Below, one piece after another: positions 29,578 to 41,098 of a DNA stretch of 64,000 nucleotides. This DNA is from Areca catechu (taxonomy: Eukaryota; Streptophyta; Magnoliopsida; Arecales; Arecaceae). The notes under the pieces are model-generated. The model was not told the origin of the DNA. It made no database searches and saw nothing but the letters and a program-made list of their open reading frames with translations. Position 1 is the first letter of the stretch, and each line of letters opens with the position of its first letter. The translations under genes were made by a program, and so were the position numbers. The stretch spans positions 8,859,731 to 8,923,730 of the forward strand of contig CM038039.1 of assembly GCA_021397845.1 (NCBI GenBank). Direction: 5' to 3'.

Positions 29578-30926
29578 TTATTGATAATACTTGTGAAGGT
29601 TGTCTACATTCCACAGACGCGCCACCTGTCATCCATCTAAGTGTTCAAGTTGGTAAGTTCCAGCTCGAATCACTTCAACAACTCGATAAGGGCCTTCCCA
29701 GTTGGGAGAGAGCTTCCCTTGCTCGGTCGGTCTTGATATTTCTGTCCTTCACAAAACCAGATCTTCGACCCAAAAAGTTCGAGCCTTGACTCGTGAATTG
29801 TAATATATGGCCATCTTTTGATGATAAGTCGCCATCTTCAAGCTCGTTTGGATCCTGGTCTCCTCAAGTAGATCTTGGTCAGCCCTCCGTTGCTCTGAGC
29901 TGGTCAGTTCGACGAAGTGATCAATCCGCAGGGACTGCAAGGACACTTCTACAGGGATGACTGCTTCAGTTCCGTAGGTCAGGTTGAACGGAGTCTCCCC
30001 AATTGCCGTTCGGGCGTTGTCCGATAGGCCCAAAGCATTGAGTGAAGTTCTTCTACCTAAAGCCCTTTGGCGTCATTCAGTTTGGTCTTTAATCCATGCA
30101 GGATTGTCCGAATAGTGACTTCAGCTTCTCCATTGGACTGTGGATGGCCGACTGATGTAAGCCGATGGGAGATGTGATATTGCTGGCAGAAATCTAGGAA
30201 TTTGGGGTTGTCGAACTACCTTTCATTGTCGGTAATAATTGTCTGTGGGATGCCGAATCAGAAAATAATGCAGTTCCGGACAAAGCTCTCTACTTTGGCT
30301 TATGTGATCTGTGCTAGTGGTTTGGCCTCCACCCACTTGGTGAAGTAATCTATAGCCACGATCAGGAATTTCTGCTGGCCGGATGTCGATGGGAAAGGTC
30401 CCAGGATGTCCATCCCCAACTGCACAAATGGCCAAGGTGCGGTGAGTGGGGTCAGCTGACTAGCAGGTCTCCTTTGGATATTGGAGTACCTTTGGCATGC
30501 ATCGCACCGTCTGACGAAGTCCGATACATCCTTCTGAATTGTAAGCCAATAGTATCCCTGTCAGATGATCTTGTATGCCAGGGATCTTTCTCCTAGGTCG
30601 CCGCAGATGTCTTCATGCACTTCTCCGAGTGCGTAATCTGCATCAGTCAGCCCCAAGCACTTCAGCAGCGGCTGCGAAAATGATCGCTTATAGAGGATGC
30701 CGTCGAGGATGACGTACTTTGAAGCTGTCCAGCGTACACTCTTGGCTTCAGTCGGATCTTCCAGCAGAGTCCCTCTGACAAGGAATGTAAGAATTGGGTC
30801 CATCCAAGAGATTTCTTGTTCAACTTGGTGGACCTCGATCAGCTCTTCAGCAATACTTGGGCACTGCAGGTACTCCACAAAAGTTTGGTCGAAGGTGTTG
30901 GTGATGGCTGTAGCCAATCTTGACAA
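29578..30926 (-). pseudogene. pol: integrase of element D, fragmented
   Basis: Integrase fragments lie in several frames: the N-terminal part (30926-30561), the core with the DN of T-D-N-G preserved but Gly changed to Glu and a stop after it (near 30215-30240), and the C-terminal part (30033-29749). The frame ends KYYQ with the stop at 29578-29580, embedded in an AATAAA on the minus strand (29582-29577), exactly as in element A. Confidence 0.75.
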
Positions 30927-31069
30927 AGCATCCTCCCGGGAGTTCTACAATTAAGGTATATGGACGATCTCGAAGAATTTTAGCTGAGACACGAGGATCT
31001 ATACCTTGTTCAAGTATTTGGCCAAGGTCAGATCTCTCGTCTCAAATTTTCCCCTCACTTTATTTACCA

Positions 31070-31800
31070 TCAGCTAAGAGTCGGAGAAGGCTCTGATTCG
31101 GCTGATGCCCAACTCGTTGGCTATTCTCAGTCCTACAAGGAGGGCTTCATATTATGCTTGGTTGTTTGATACATGAAATGAAAAATGTAATGCATACTCC
31201 AAGCTTTATCCGTCGGGGTCGACTAAGATCAGACCTGCCCCGCAGCCTGTAAGGTTGGATGCTCCGTCCACATGAATGGTCCAAGCGGGCTCCACTTCTT
31301 CAATGGGGTTAGCTTCAGGCGCGCCGGCCGCTTGCGAGGGCAATTCTGGCCTCCATGTGCACTCTGTAATGAAGTCAGCGATTACCTGAGCCTTCATGGC
31401 CGACCGGGGCTGGAAAGAGATATCGAACTCGTCAAGCTTGATGGCCTACTTGGCAAGCTGACCAGAAGTGTCCGGACTCCGAAGAATCACCTTAAGGGAT
31501 TGGTCGGACAGCACAACGATCGGGTACACCTAGAAGTAGGATCGGAGTCTCTTGGCTGCTATGACCAGGGAATATACAAGCTTCTGCATTTTAGTGTACC
31601 TTGTTTCGGCATCATGGAGAACTTTACTGATGTAGTAGACAGGTTTCTGTGATTGTCTTCTCCAATCCGAATGAGGACGAAGCTGACTGCCTCGTCCGAA
31701 GCTGACAAGTATAAGTATAAGAGCTCTCCCTCTGTTGGCTTAGCCAACAACGGAGGGTTCTTCGGATAATCTTTCAAAGCTTCAAAAGCCGACCGACACT
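31070..31800 (-). pseudogene. pol: RNase H and second (archaeal-type) RNase H of element D
   Basis: The classical RNase H segment LYLYLSASDEAVSFVLI lies at 31777-31559. The second RNase H (HVDGASNLTGCGAGLILVD, 31397-31206) continues in another frame toward 31070. Two RNase H domains in series are the mark of the Tat lineage. Confidence 0.75.
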
Positions 31801-31912
31801 CGTCGATCCAATGGAAGCGATCTGATTGGCGGAGAGTCTTGAAGAAAGACAGAGATTTCTTGGTCGATCGAGAAATGAAGCGGCTGAGAGAGGCTATCTG
31901 GTCCGTAAGTTC

Positions 31913-32919
31913 TTAAACTTGCTTCTTGTTGGTCGGATGCCCCATGTCGATAACGGCTTTAATCTTGTTAGGATTGACTTCGATTCCTCTTTGTGTGATC
32001 AAGAAGCCAAGGAACTTTCCTGAAGTTATCCCAAAAGTATACTTAGCAGGGTTTAGCTTCATCCGATAACGTCTCGGCGCGTTAAAGGACTCCTGCAAGT
32101 CTTTGATATGGTCGGCTTTGTGGAGGCTCTTGACTATAATGTCATCCACGTACTCCTCCATGGTTCTTCCGAGTTGTCCTTCGAAGACCCGGTTGATCAG
32201 CCTTTGAAAAGTGGCACCGACATTCTTCAAGCCGAATGGCATCATTTTGTAGCAGTACAGTCCTTTGTCAATGACAAAGGCCGTCTTTTCCTTATCTTCT
32301 GGGTGCATCCTGATTTGATTATAGCTGGAGAAGGCAACCATGAAGCTCAAAAGTTGGTGGCTAGCCGTGGCATCCACCAGCTGATCAATCTTAGACATGG
32401 AAAAGCTGTCCTTCGGACAAGCTTTGTTGAGGTCGGTGTAGTCCACACAGATCCTCCATTTCCCATTGGCCTTTTTCACCATTAAGACATTTGCTAGCCA
32501 ATCGGGAAGTCCTTTATCAATGATAAAGGCCGTCTTTCCTTATCTTCTAGGTGCATCCTGATCTGATTATAGCTGGAGAAGGCAACCATGAAGCTCAAAA
32601 GTTGGTGGCTAGCCGTGGCATCCACCAGCTGATCAATCTTAGACATGGAAAAGCTGTCCTTCGGACAAGCCTTGTTGAGGTCGGTGTAGTCCACACAGAT
32701 CCTCCATTTCCCATTGGCCTTTTTCACCATTAAGACATTTGCTAGCCAATCGGGATAATGGACCTCTCTGATGAAGCCAGCATCAAAGAGCTTCTTGACC
32801 TCCTCATCAATGGCCCTTTGTTTTTCGGGAGCGAAGCTCCTCTTCTTCTGTCGGACAGGCCTGTAGGTCGGATCCACCTTAAACTGGTGAGTAATGACAT
32901 CCGATGGAATGCCTGGCAT
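31913..32919 (-). pseudogene. pol: reverse transcriptase of element D with an internal duplication
   Basis: RT motifs are RQKKRSFAPEKQ, CVDYTDLNKACPKDSF, FGLKNVGATFQRL and the catalytic YVDD. The segment from MVKKANGKWRICVDYTDLNK to the FVIDKG region occurs twice in tandem, giving an RT that cannot fold normally. The two copies are nearly identical. Confidence 0.85.
32261..32756. repeat. 248-bp tandem duplication inside the RT of element D
   Basis: 32261-32509 and 32510-32756 are near-identical; landmark TCCCATTGGCCTTTTTCACC occurs at 32461 and 32709. Copy 2 lacks one T in the CTTTTCC run near 32535, and a few substitutions separate the copies. Confidence 0.9.
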
Positions 32920-33266
32920 ATCCGACGCCGATCAAGTGAAGACGTGAGCATTATTTCTTAAGAAATCGATCAGTTCCAACTTGACCTCCTTACTGAGAGT
33001 GCTCCCAATTTGGAGGACCCTAATGGGGTCGTCCTCCCGAAGGGGAACAAACAGAATTCTTTCAACTGTTGGCCGCGGTCGTCGGCTTCGACCTTAGGGT
33101 CAAGTTGTTCAAGGGTAGAATGACCTTCTAACTGCCTGTCCTAAATAGTTAAGCACTGCCTGGCCATCCGATGATCTCCCCTCATAACTCCGACCCCGTT
33201 CCGAGTCGGAAATTTCGCCAGCAGATGGTAAGTAGAGACGATGACCAAAAACTTGTTGAGAGCCGA

Positions 33267-33584
33267 TCAGCCCAAAATGGCATTGTAAGTCGAGGTCGTC
33301 CATACGACTACAAAGTTAATGGGAAGAGTCTTTTGGTAAGGCTCCGTCCCGATGGTCACAGGTAGAGTTATCTCTCCTTCAACTCCGATGGAGTTTTCTC
33401 CGAAGCCGGTCAGCGGCACAGGAGATTCTTGCAGTCTTAATCGGGACAGATTCATCCTAACAAAAGCATCATACAATAATACCTCCATGGAGCTTCCATT
33501 ATCAATAAGAATTCGCCTTACATCATAGTTGGCAATCACTGCCGACACAACTACAGGATCATTCCCGGAGACATGGGATTTCAA
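33267..33584 (-). pseudogene. pol: aspartic protease of element D
   Basis: This segment contains the active-site motif ILIDNGSSMEVLLYDAF, then GEITLPVTIGTEP and AILG near the end, typical of Tat-type proteases with DNGSS instead of DSGA. It is open over about 105 codons but not joined in frame to gag or RT. Confidence 0.75.
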
Positions 33585-33829
33585 GAGGTCTTCATCGGAG
33601 AAGCTGATTACATGGAGCCCCTAGACCTCTTCGCAATATCCTGACCCTCTTCAAATCTCCAGTCAGATCGATGATGTAGCATGCCAACATTCCCATCGGT
33701 CGGATGCTGGTTGGGAAGCTCTGTCTCCTATGGGGGGTCTCTGGCAGCTGAGGCTTCGGCCTGATCCTTGCGGGGTCGGACGTATTTATGCAAGTACCCC
33801 CTCCGAATGACGTCTTCAATGGCGTCCTA

Positions 33830-35187
33830 CAGTTGGATGCACTCTTCAGTGTTGTGTCCATGGTCCCTTTGGAATCGGCAATATTTGTCTCTATTTCTGG
33901 ATGCAAAGGGGCCCCTCATTGGACGAGGCCTTTACAGGAAGGTCTCGTTCTCAATTTCCAGGAGGATCTTCTCTCTCGGAAGGAAAAAGGGCGCATAGGT
34001 TTCAAACTTCCTAGGAAAGTCCTTCGGCTTTGGGTTGTGGTGCTGGGCCGAGCGGTTGCCATCGCTGGGAGGTCGGACTTCGGGAGCCTTGTCGCTCCGC
34101 TCTTGGGAGTCAACCTCCCTTCAGCCTGGCATCTGCTCGCCGCTTTTTCTTCCGTTAGGGCATACTTCTGCGCCCGGGCCAGCAACTCAGAGTAGCTTAT
34201 TGAAAATTTCTTATCCAGGAAAAAGGTGAGCCTGGATGAGCGCAGCCCTCTTTTGAAGCCGACATAGCTATGTCTTCATTCAGATCCAGGATCTCCATGG
34301 CCGCTGAATTGAAACGGGCCATGTAGTCCTGGAGGGTCTCTCCCTCTTTTTGCAACACGAGGAAGAGGCAGTCGGTGTTCCTCGAGATCCGACTGCAAGT
34401 CCTGAAATGGGAAAGAAAAAGTTTTTCAAGTTGAGAAAATGAGTGGATCGTACATGGTCGGATGGCAGAGAACCACATCCGAACGGCCTTCTTGAGAGTT
34501 GCAGGGAAGGCAATACAGTGGAAGGCAATGCAGTGGAAGGCGTCAGAGGTATCTTGTACCATCATGTGGGCCTTGTAGGTGCCCAAATGGTCTAGCGGGT
34601 CAGTGGTACCGTCATAGGGGTCCACGTTCGAGATTTTGAAGTAACGGGAGATCGGCTCTCCCATGATCTCAATAGAAAAAGGCGAGCGGGAGTCGTACGC
34701 CTGCCCCCTTCGGCTTTTTGCCGATCAGCAAGCTCGGCAATGCGTTCCTCCATGCACAAAATCTTGCTGGTGTAGTCTCTAGAGACTTCAGCTGGGTGCC
34801 GAACACCATCAGGGACGGAGTCAGCGAAGGAGGGTGAGGCGGATCTCGCCCTCTTCCCGTCAGCACGAGCCCCCAAATATCTTCGGGGTTCCATAACAAC
34901 GTGGGAAAGAGGCTGAGGGACTTCTTGCCACTGGCTCCCCTCAGTGATAGGCTGGTGGTTGGTGCAAGATGCAGCAGGCGGCTGCTGCTGGTTGTTGGCC
35001 GCCTCCTGGAGGTGTTGAACCGCAGTGGTAAGTATATCAATACGGTTCATGAGTGTCTGGAACTGTTGCAGTCCCAGAGTGACGGTGGGCTCAGCGGTGG
35101 CAGCGTATTCTCCTTGGGAGGTCCTTCGGACCTGGACAGGGAATGACCTCTTCTGACGGAGGTGTTTTGGGCTCTTCCCTTCACCAT
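33830..35187 (-). pseudogene. gag: gag of element D, frameshifted
   Basis: ATG 35187 (MVKGRAQNTS) lies 68 bp inside the LTR. Further blocks in other frames are MNRIDILTTAVQHL (35050), the gag core VDPYDGTTDPLDHLGTYKAH to DTSDAFHCIAFPATL (34664-34197), and nucleocapsid remnants with GH.T..C near 33845. A 15-bp direct duplication (GGAAGGCAATRCAGT) sits at about 34507-34537 inside the core. Confidence 0.75.
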
Positions 35188-35233
35188 TGCAAGGCTTAGC
35201 AAGTGGATTTCTCCTTTTAGAGAAAGGACAACG

Positions 35234-35254
35234 GCCCTTCCTTTAGCGCCAAAC
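35234..35254 (-). other. primer-binding site of element D
   Basis: The minus strand reads GTTTGGCGCTAAAGGAAGGG directly after the LTR end. The TGGCGC start is typical of plant gypsy primer sites. The gag ATG follows 65-68 bp downstream. Confidence 0.6.
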
Positions 35255-36206
35255 TGTTGCTGCAACTTCTCTCGAATCGGGCCTAGATGGCTGGGCTGGA
35301 GCGCTCTTCTCCCGATTTACCTGCAACAAAGTCTCCAAGGGCCGGTGGTGTTCCGGTGGGAGACACTCCGATGCTTAAGTTAGCGGGAGCTTGAGGGCAA
35401 TAGAATGGAGGAATCAAAGAGGCAGTGTATGAAGAAAGAAGAAAGTACTAGTGCTTGCCTTAGCTTGCTTACCGCCCTGTGCCCCCTAGTTTACCTTATA
35501 TAGGTGCAGAACAGTGCCAAAATTCGTTAGGAGTGATGCCTGGAAAGACTGATCTGTCCCTAGGAGAATCCAGAGAGCGGCCACGTGGCGCCAAGATAGG
35601 GCGACGTCGTGGAAGTAGTGGAGTAGTGGTGCTGATGTGGCAAGAGTCTGTTATAACAGAATTCTGGTATCAGCTGGAGGAGGCTTTTGGAGTTATTAAG
35701 ATCCTTGGAGCGGGTTGGTTGGACCTCAACAGAAGTGGGTGCTCGGATCTCTACTTCAAGGATCAGTCGGACCTCAGAAGGAGAGCGTTCATCGGAGCTT
35801 CAGCAAGGGATGCCAGCCGGACCTCAGCAGAAGTGGGTCGCTCGGACCTCCACTTCAGTGAGTCAGTCGGATCTCAGAAGGAGAGCGTCCGTCGGAGCTT
35901 CAGCAGGGGAAGGTCGACCGGATCTCAGCAGAAGTGGGTCGTTCGGATCCCTACTTCAGTGGGTCAGTCGAACCTTAGAAGAAGAGCGTCCGTCGGAGAT
36001 TCAGCAGGGAAGGTTGAACGGACTTTAGCAGAAGTGGGTCATTCGGACCTCTACTTCAGTGGATCAGTTGGATCTAAGAAGGAGTGGGTACGTCGGAGCT
36101 TCAGCGAGAGAAGGTTGCTCGGATGTCCGCGAGAGGGGCTCGGTCGAACCTTAGAAGATATGGTGGTCCAGTTCGAAGTTGGATGTTGGGCCGGTTGGGT
36201 ATAACA
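35255..36206 (-). repeat. 5' LTR of element D (952 bp)
   Basis: It has about four copies of the same 101-bp unit, one fewer than the 3' LTR, which accounts for most of the length difference. A minus-strand TATA box TATATAAGG lies at 35494-35502. U5 contains CATCGGAGTGTC and TTTGTTGCAGG, shared with A and partly with E. Confidence 0.9.
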
Positions 36207-36211
36207 AGGTT
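36207..36211. repeat. target-site duplication of element D, right copy (AGGTT)
   Basis: Exact match to 24642-24646, immediately after the LTR end ATAACA. Confidence 0.9.
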
Positions 36212-37310
36212 ATATTATATATTAGAATATATATAAAAATATAAATTATTATTATACATGATAGTTGTGTTTGCATAATAAAAAATATGGATAATAAATT
36301 TTGAAATCATTCGTTGGTATCTAGAAGGATATAAATAAATTTTTTTTATCTAAATATTTTCTGAAAATACATTTATTAAAAAAATAAAAAATTTTAGATA
36401 AGTTATTTATTTTAAAAACATATGGTAAAATGTGACATATCCACCGCGATGCAATTTTAGCGGTTTATGACGAGTTGGAGGCTTACATTTGGGAAGCGTA
36501 TCAACCCTCGAGTCAAGAAGAAGGGCTTGGGCGGTATCACGTTCGCACCTGTCCAGTTTTCCGGTTAGCGTGTCAGGAAGGTCCGAATGACCTTCCAAGG
36601 CGGGTCCAGTTGGTCCAGAAGCGGGCCTTTAGAACCTCCAAAACTTGTCCAGTTATAGCCCGACCCATTTACAGAGCAACTCGCATAACCGGTCCATACA
36701 AACATGATTGACGCTAGAAATACTATTAGAAGAAAAAATCCAGAACATATGTTGACAAGGTATTTGATCAATAAAATAGCATCGGTGTAATTTTTTGACA
36801 TGACCTGATACGGCCAAGTGCGACCTTGTTGCGAAATGTGAATCATGTTACATTCATTTTAGTGGCTTAAAGATGGACCAAGATTTGCATGGATTGGATC
36901 GCGTGCGTGCATGAAGTTAGGTGAAACTATAGCCAACCCATAAGGATAAAACTCCAGATTAATCTTCCTAGTGCAAGGATTAAGCATCATTTCTCTTTAT
37001 TTTAGGACTTTAGATGAGTTGACCGGAAAGTTTTAGCTTTTTGGAATGACCTTTGAAGAGTAGAACCAGAAGCTGTAAGCTTGAATTACAGAAATAAAGG
37101 AGTACAGCACCACTGAGGTATACTGCCTGGTTGGTAAAGATCCTGTCTCACTATCAATTGATCGCATATTTAAAGCATGATTCTGTGAATGATTTGATTA
37201 AATTCAAAATATTTTTTGAAGTCCACGATCCGGTATCTTAGTGATATCAAATTCACGTACTCACTTTACATAAAAAAAAATTATAAAAATTTAAGCATCT
37301 TGAATTGAAT
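36212..37310. other. AT-rich intergenic DNA, no gene recognised
   Basis: AT-rich flank of element D, then unique-looking sequence. The short ORFs 36475-36711 and 36846-36565 overlap on opposite strands and show no domain. Confidence 0.5.
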
Positions 37311-37312
37311 AT

Positions 37313-38206
37313 TACCTGGCAGGATGGGAGCCCGTGAGGATAGCTATACCAGAATTTATCTTCCTATTCCTTTTGTTTATCAAAAAAAAGTACAGCATGG
37401 TTGATGTGTTGCAGGAGCTACCGTAAATCCAAAGCAAAAACTATAAAAACTAGAAAAACAGCACAAAAGAGCCATCATCACATAGCCATACATTAATTTA
37501 TGAGAAGAGATATTGCAAACCCATCAGCCTGAAGAATATTGACAAATGCTAGATGAATGGATTCACCTCTAGCAGGCCAAAGTAATATCCTCCTCACAGG
37601 ATTTGGTTTGCCATGAAATATGCCGCTTGATTAGCCCCGTGATAAATATGAACACCATAAATATCGACTAGGTTGCCTTCCATGATAAATTTTTTTTTGA
37701 TAAAGAAAAGGAATAGGGGGATAAATTCCAGTATAGCTATCCTCGTAAACCCCCAACCCACCAGGTAATGTTCGATGCAAGCTGCTTGCCACTAAGACAT
37801 CGGCTGGTAGAACGGGAACAAAGGAGGAGACCATGACCTCTCATTCATACAAAAAATCAGAAAAACACAGAAGAGAGCCATCATCACACGGCCATGCATT
37901 AATTTCTGACAAGAGATATTGCAAACCCATCAACTTAAAGAATATTGGCAAATGCTAGATGAAAGGATTCACCTCCAACAAATCTGCAGCTTGATTAGCC
38001 CCGTGATAAATATGGAACACCATAAATATCGGCTAGGTTGCCTTCCATGATAAAATATCTTTTTTTTATAAAGAAAAATATAGGAAGAAATTCAGGTGTA
38101 ACTATTCCTGCAGGCTTCCAACCATCCGGTAATGTCGATGCAAGCTGCTCGCCATTAAGTACCGGCTGGTAGAACGGGATAAGAAGAAGATTCTGAGTTC
38201 TCACTC
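37313..38206. repeat. diverged tandem duplication (about 370-400 bp) with an inverted partial copy
   Basis: Copy 1 (about 37440-37833) and copy 2 (about 37851-38206) share GAGCCATCATCACA, ATATTGCAAACCCATCA, GGTTGCCTTCCATGATAAA and GGCTGGTAGAACGGGA, with many substitutions and small indels. The stretch 37313-37392 is an inverted copy of 37683-37768 (GAGGATAGCTATACCAGAAT against ATTCCAGTATAGCTATCCTC). Confidence 0.75.
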
Positions 38207-38218
38207 ATACCAACGATC

Positions 38219-40253
38219 GCGGGCTCTAGAATAATCCTAAATTTAATGAAGTCATCCTAAGGATCCTTCATCAAACCAGCGACTGGTTGGTAGTGAGGCA
38301 AGGTCTATACCACTGGCTCTACCATCTTAGTGATGATAAATATCTTTCAACAAGATATATTTTATGCTTGGTCCGGAATTGAAAGTTGAAATAAAGAAAG
38401 AAAATGAAGAAAATTTTTGGTACGGTCTTATCTTGGCTGGGACGTCTGGATCCGGGCACGGCAAGAAGGCTTTAAAGATTCGAGAAATGAGAAGGATGCA
38501 TATAGCCTGCTCTTTAGAATCAAATGTGCATCATATTAATGGCAGCCAATTATTTGAGTTCTAAATAATAATAATAATTTCACTATCCAATTGCATGGAG
38601 AAACAAAACTTTATCAATGATAGCATCATCTAGGATCATTAATTAAAATTTAAATATAGATGCAAGAAGAAGGGAATATATCAGTACAATAGCACTTTAC
38701 GTGAAGCCATACATTTGTCTTGATATCTTGATTAATATATAGAATTCTTTGGCAGCACATCAATATCCTAGCCACAAGGATCAAGTTTGGTTAAATTTGG
38801 GTGGAATAAGAAAATTTAAGAATTGAACTTTTGTGGTTGGATAAAAAAAGATTATGGGCACTTCACTTTTATACAGCCTATATCTAGTGTTGTTTTTTTA
38901 TATAAATAATGACATATATTATATATTTTAAAAGAAATTAAAATATTATTTCTTGATGGATGTAATAGAAAATTTGATGTAACAAATAATAATTTTTTAA
39001 ATCTAAAACAAATTTGGCTTGGGAGGCGATAAAACTATAATCCTAAAAAAATATTGGTTTATTTTTGTACAAAGATCTACTTGCCCCCTTCTCTAACATA
39101 CAATCCAGAAATCAAGAACTCCAATGCCCATCAGTCGGATGATGTGTTTGAGAGAATTTTGGAGAAAAGAGGAAGTAGAACTTCGGCGGGCTCTAGAATA
39201 AATCCTAAATTTAATGAAGTCCATCCTAAGGATCCTTCCTCAAACCAGCGACTGGTTGGTAGTAAGGCAAGGTCTATACCAACTGGACTACCATCTTAGT
39301 GCTGAGAAAATATCTTCAACACGGATATATTTTTATGCTTGGTTTGTGTAATTGAAAGTTGAAATATAAAGAAAGAAAATGAAGATAAATTTTTGGTACG
39401 GTCTTATCTTGGCTGGGACTTCTGGCTATCCGGGGCTTGGCAAGAAAGGCTTTAAAGATTCGAGAAATGAGAAGGCATATAGCCTGCTCTTTAGAATCAA
39501 CTGTGCATCATATTAATGGCAGCCAATTATTTGAGTTCTAAAATAATAATAATAATTTCAACTATCCAATTGCATGGAGAAACAAAACTTTATCAATTGA
39601 TAGCATCATCTAGGATCAATTCAATTAAAAAATTTAAATATAGATGCAAGAGAAGAGGAATATATCAGTACATAGCACACTTACGTGAAGCCATAACATT
39701 TGTCTTGATATCTTGATTAATATATAAGAATTCTTCTGGCAGCACATCAATATCCTAGCCACAAGGATCAAGTTTGGTTAAATTTGGGTGGAATAAGAAA
39801 ATTTAGAATTGAACTTTTGTGGTTGGATAAAAAAAAGATTATGGGCACTTCACTTTTTATACAGCCTATATCTAGTGTTGTTTTTTTATATAAAATAATG
39901 ACATATATTTATATTTAAAAGAAATTAAAAATATTATTTCTTGATGGATGTGAAATAGAAAATTTGATGTAACAAATAATAATTTTTTTAAATCTAAAAC
40001 AAATTTGGCTTGGGAGCCGATAAAACTATAATCCTAAAAAAATATTGGTTTCATTTTTGTACAAAGATCTACATTGCACATCCTTCTCTAACATGCAATC
40101 CAGAAATCAAGAACTCCAATACCCATCGGTTGGATGATCTTGATCGGATACTTATCAACTGTCCCCAGCCCAAATATTTAAAATAATAATATTAAAAAGA
40201 GTGAGAGAGTGTGTTTGTTTGAGAGAATTTTGGAGAAAGAGGGAAGTAGAACT
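38219..40253. repeat. tandem duplication of about 1 kb, copies differing mostly by single-base indels
   Basis: Copy 1 (38219-39185) and copy 2 (39186-about 40253) share long runs such as GGTACGGTCTTATCTTGGCT, AGATTCGAGAAATGAGAAGG and CTAGCCACAAGGATCAAGTT. Copy 1 lacks about 100 bp present at the end of copy 2 (the AATAATATTAAAAAGAGTGAG segment). No gene is recognised. Confidence 0.85.
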
Positions 40254-40597
40254 TCGGATTGGCTGAATGATAGGGGAAATGGAGGTCTATTTATGCTCTA
40301 ACAATTTTCTAAATAAATTTTCAAAATTGCTCCCAAAGAGCTGTTTGAAAGTATAAAACAAAATAAATAAAAAAATGGTGGGACGTGCAAAATGGTTGCC
40401 CTACGCGAAGCGTGTGCCTGCGCTGTGCAGGCATTCTATCCGTTGGGTGGGAGGAGTTTGGAAACTCCCATCAAGAAATAATAATAAATTTTTATAAATT
40501 TCAAATTTATAATAAAATATTTAAATTCAGTAAATAATAAAATAACAGGAATTTTGGATTTTTACTATGCTTGGTACAAATAACTTATAGGTTTGAA

Positions 40598-41098
40598 TAG
40601 AAATGGCAATTTATAATCTAACCTGCCAATCCGATTCGTGTTCGACATGCTATGACCAGGTTTAGATTTGGGATAAACGGGTTCGGATCACAAATGGATC
40701 GACCTATATAACCCATTTAATAAATTGATCGGGTTCAAATTTTTGAGCCTAACTTGTTTAACCGTTTAACCCATTGAATATACTTGTCGGGTTGGATCGA
40801 GTCAAGTCAGGTTATATAAACATGTTATCTACTTATTAAATAGATTAGATCAATTTGGATCCGATAAACATGTTATTCAATTATTAAATGGGTTAAATAG
40901 GTCGGGTTAGTAGGTTATTCATTTAATAAACATGTTAAACCGATCGGGTCGGGTTACCTGTTTATTAAATGGATCAAGTTCATGTTTTAAATTACAATCC
41001 GTTTAATAAACAGGTCGAGTTCAGGTCAAGACTTTTTTGACCCGACTCGTATATGACCCAATCCATATATGCCCGACCCGATCCGATTGCCACCTCTA
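40598..41098. mobile_element. hAT-like MITE 2 (501 bp)
   Basis: The ends are TAGAAATGGCAAT and, on the opposite strand, TAGAGGTGGCAATC. Flanking 8-bp repeats are ggtttgaa (40590-40597) and agtttgaa (41099-41106), one mismatch. The interior consists of repeated GGGTCGGGTT, CATGTTA and ATTAAATGG motifs in both orientations, with no ORF of note. Its size and terminal type parallel MITE 1. Confidence 0.75.

Larger units (their letters stand above)
24647..36206 (-). mobile_element. Tat-lineage Ty3/gypsy LTR retrotransposon D, full length (11.56 kb)
   Basis: Two direct LTRs (24647-25690 and 35255-36206) share the ends TGTTGCTGCAAC and GGGTATAACA. Perfect 5-bp direct repeats AGGTT flank the element at 24642-24646 and 36207-36211. 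On the minus strand the order is primer site, gag, protease, RT, RNase H, second RNase H and integrase. Two tandem-repeat arrays, an antisense gene and the polypurine tract then precede the 3' LTR. Dual RNase H plus antisense gene identify the Tat lineage. Stops, frameshifts and an internal RT duplication show it is not autonomous. LTR divergence is high (about 20 differences over the first 155 bp, almost all transitions), so the insertion is old. Confidence 0.93.
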
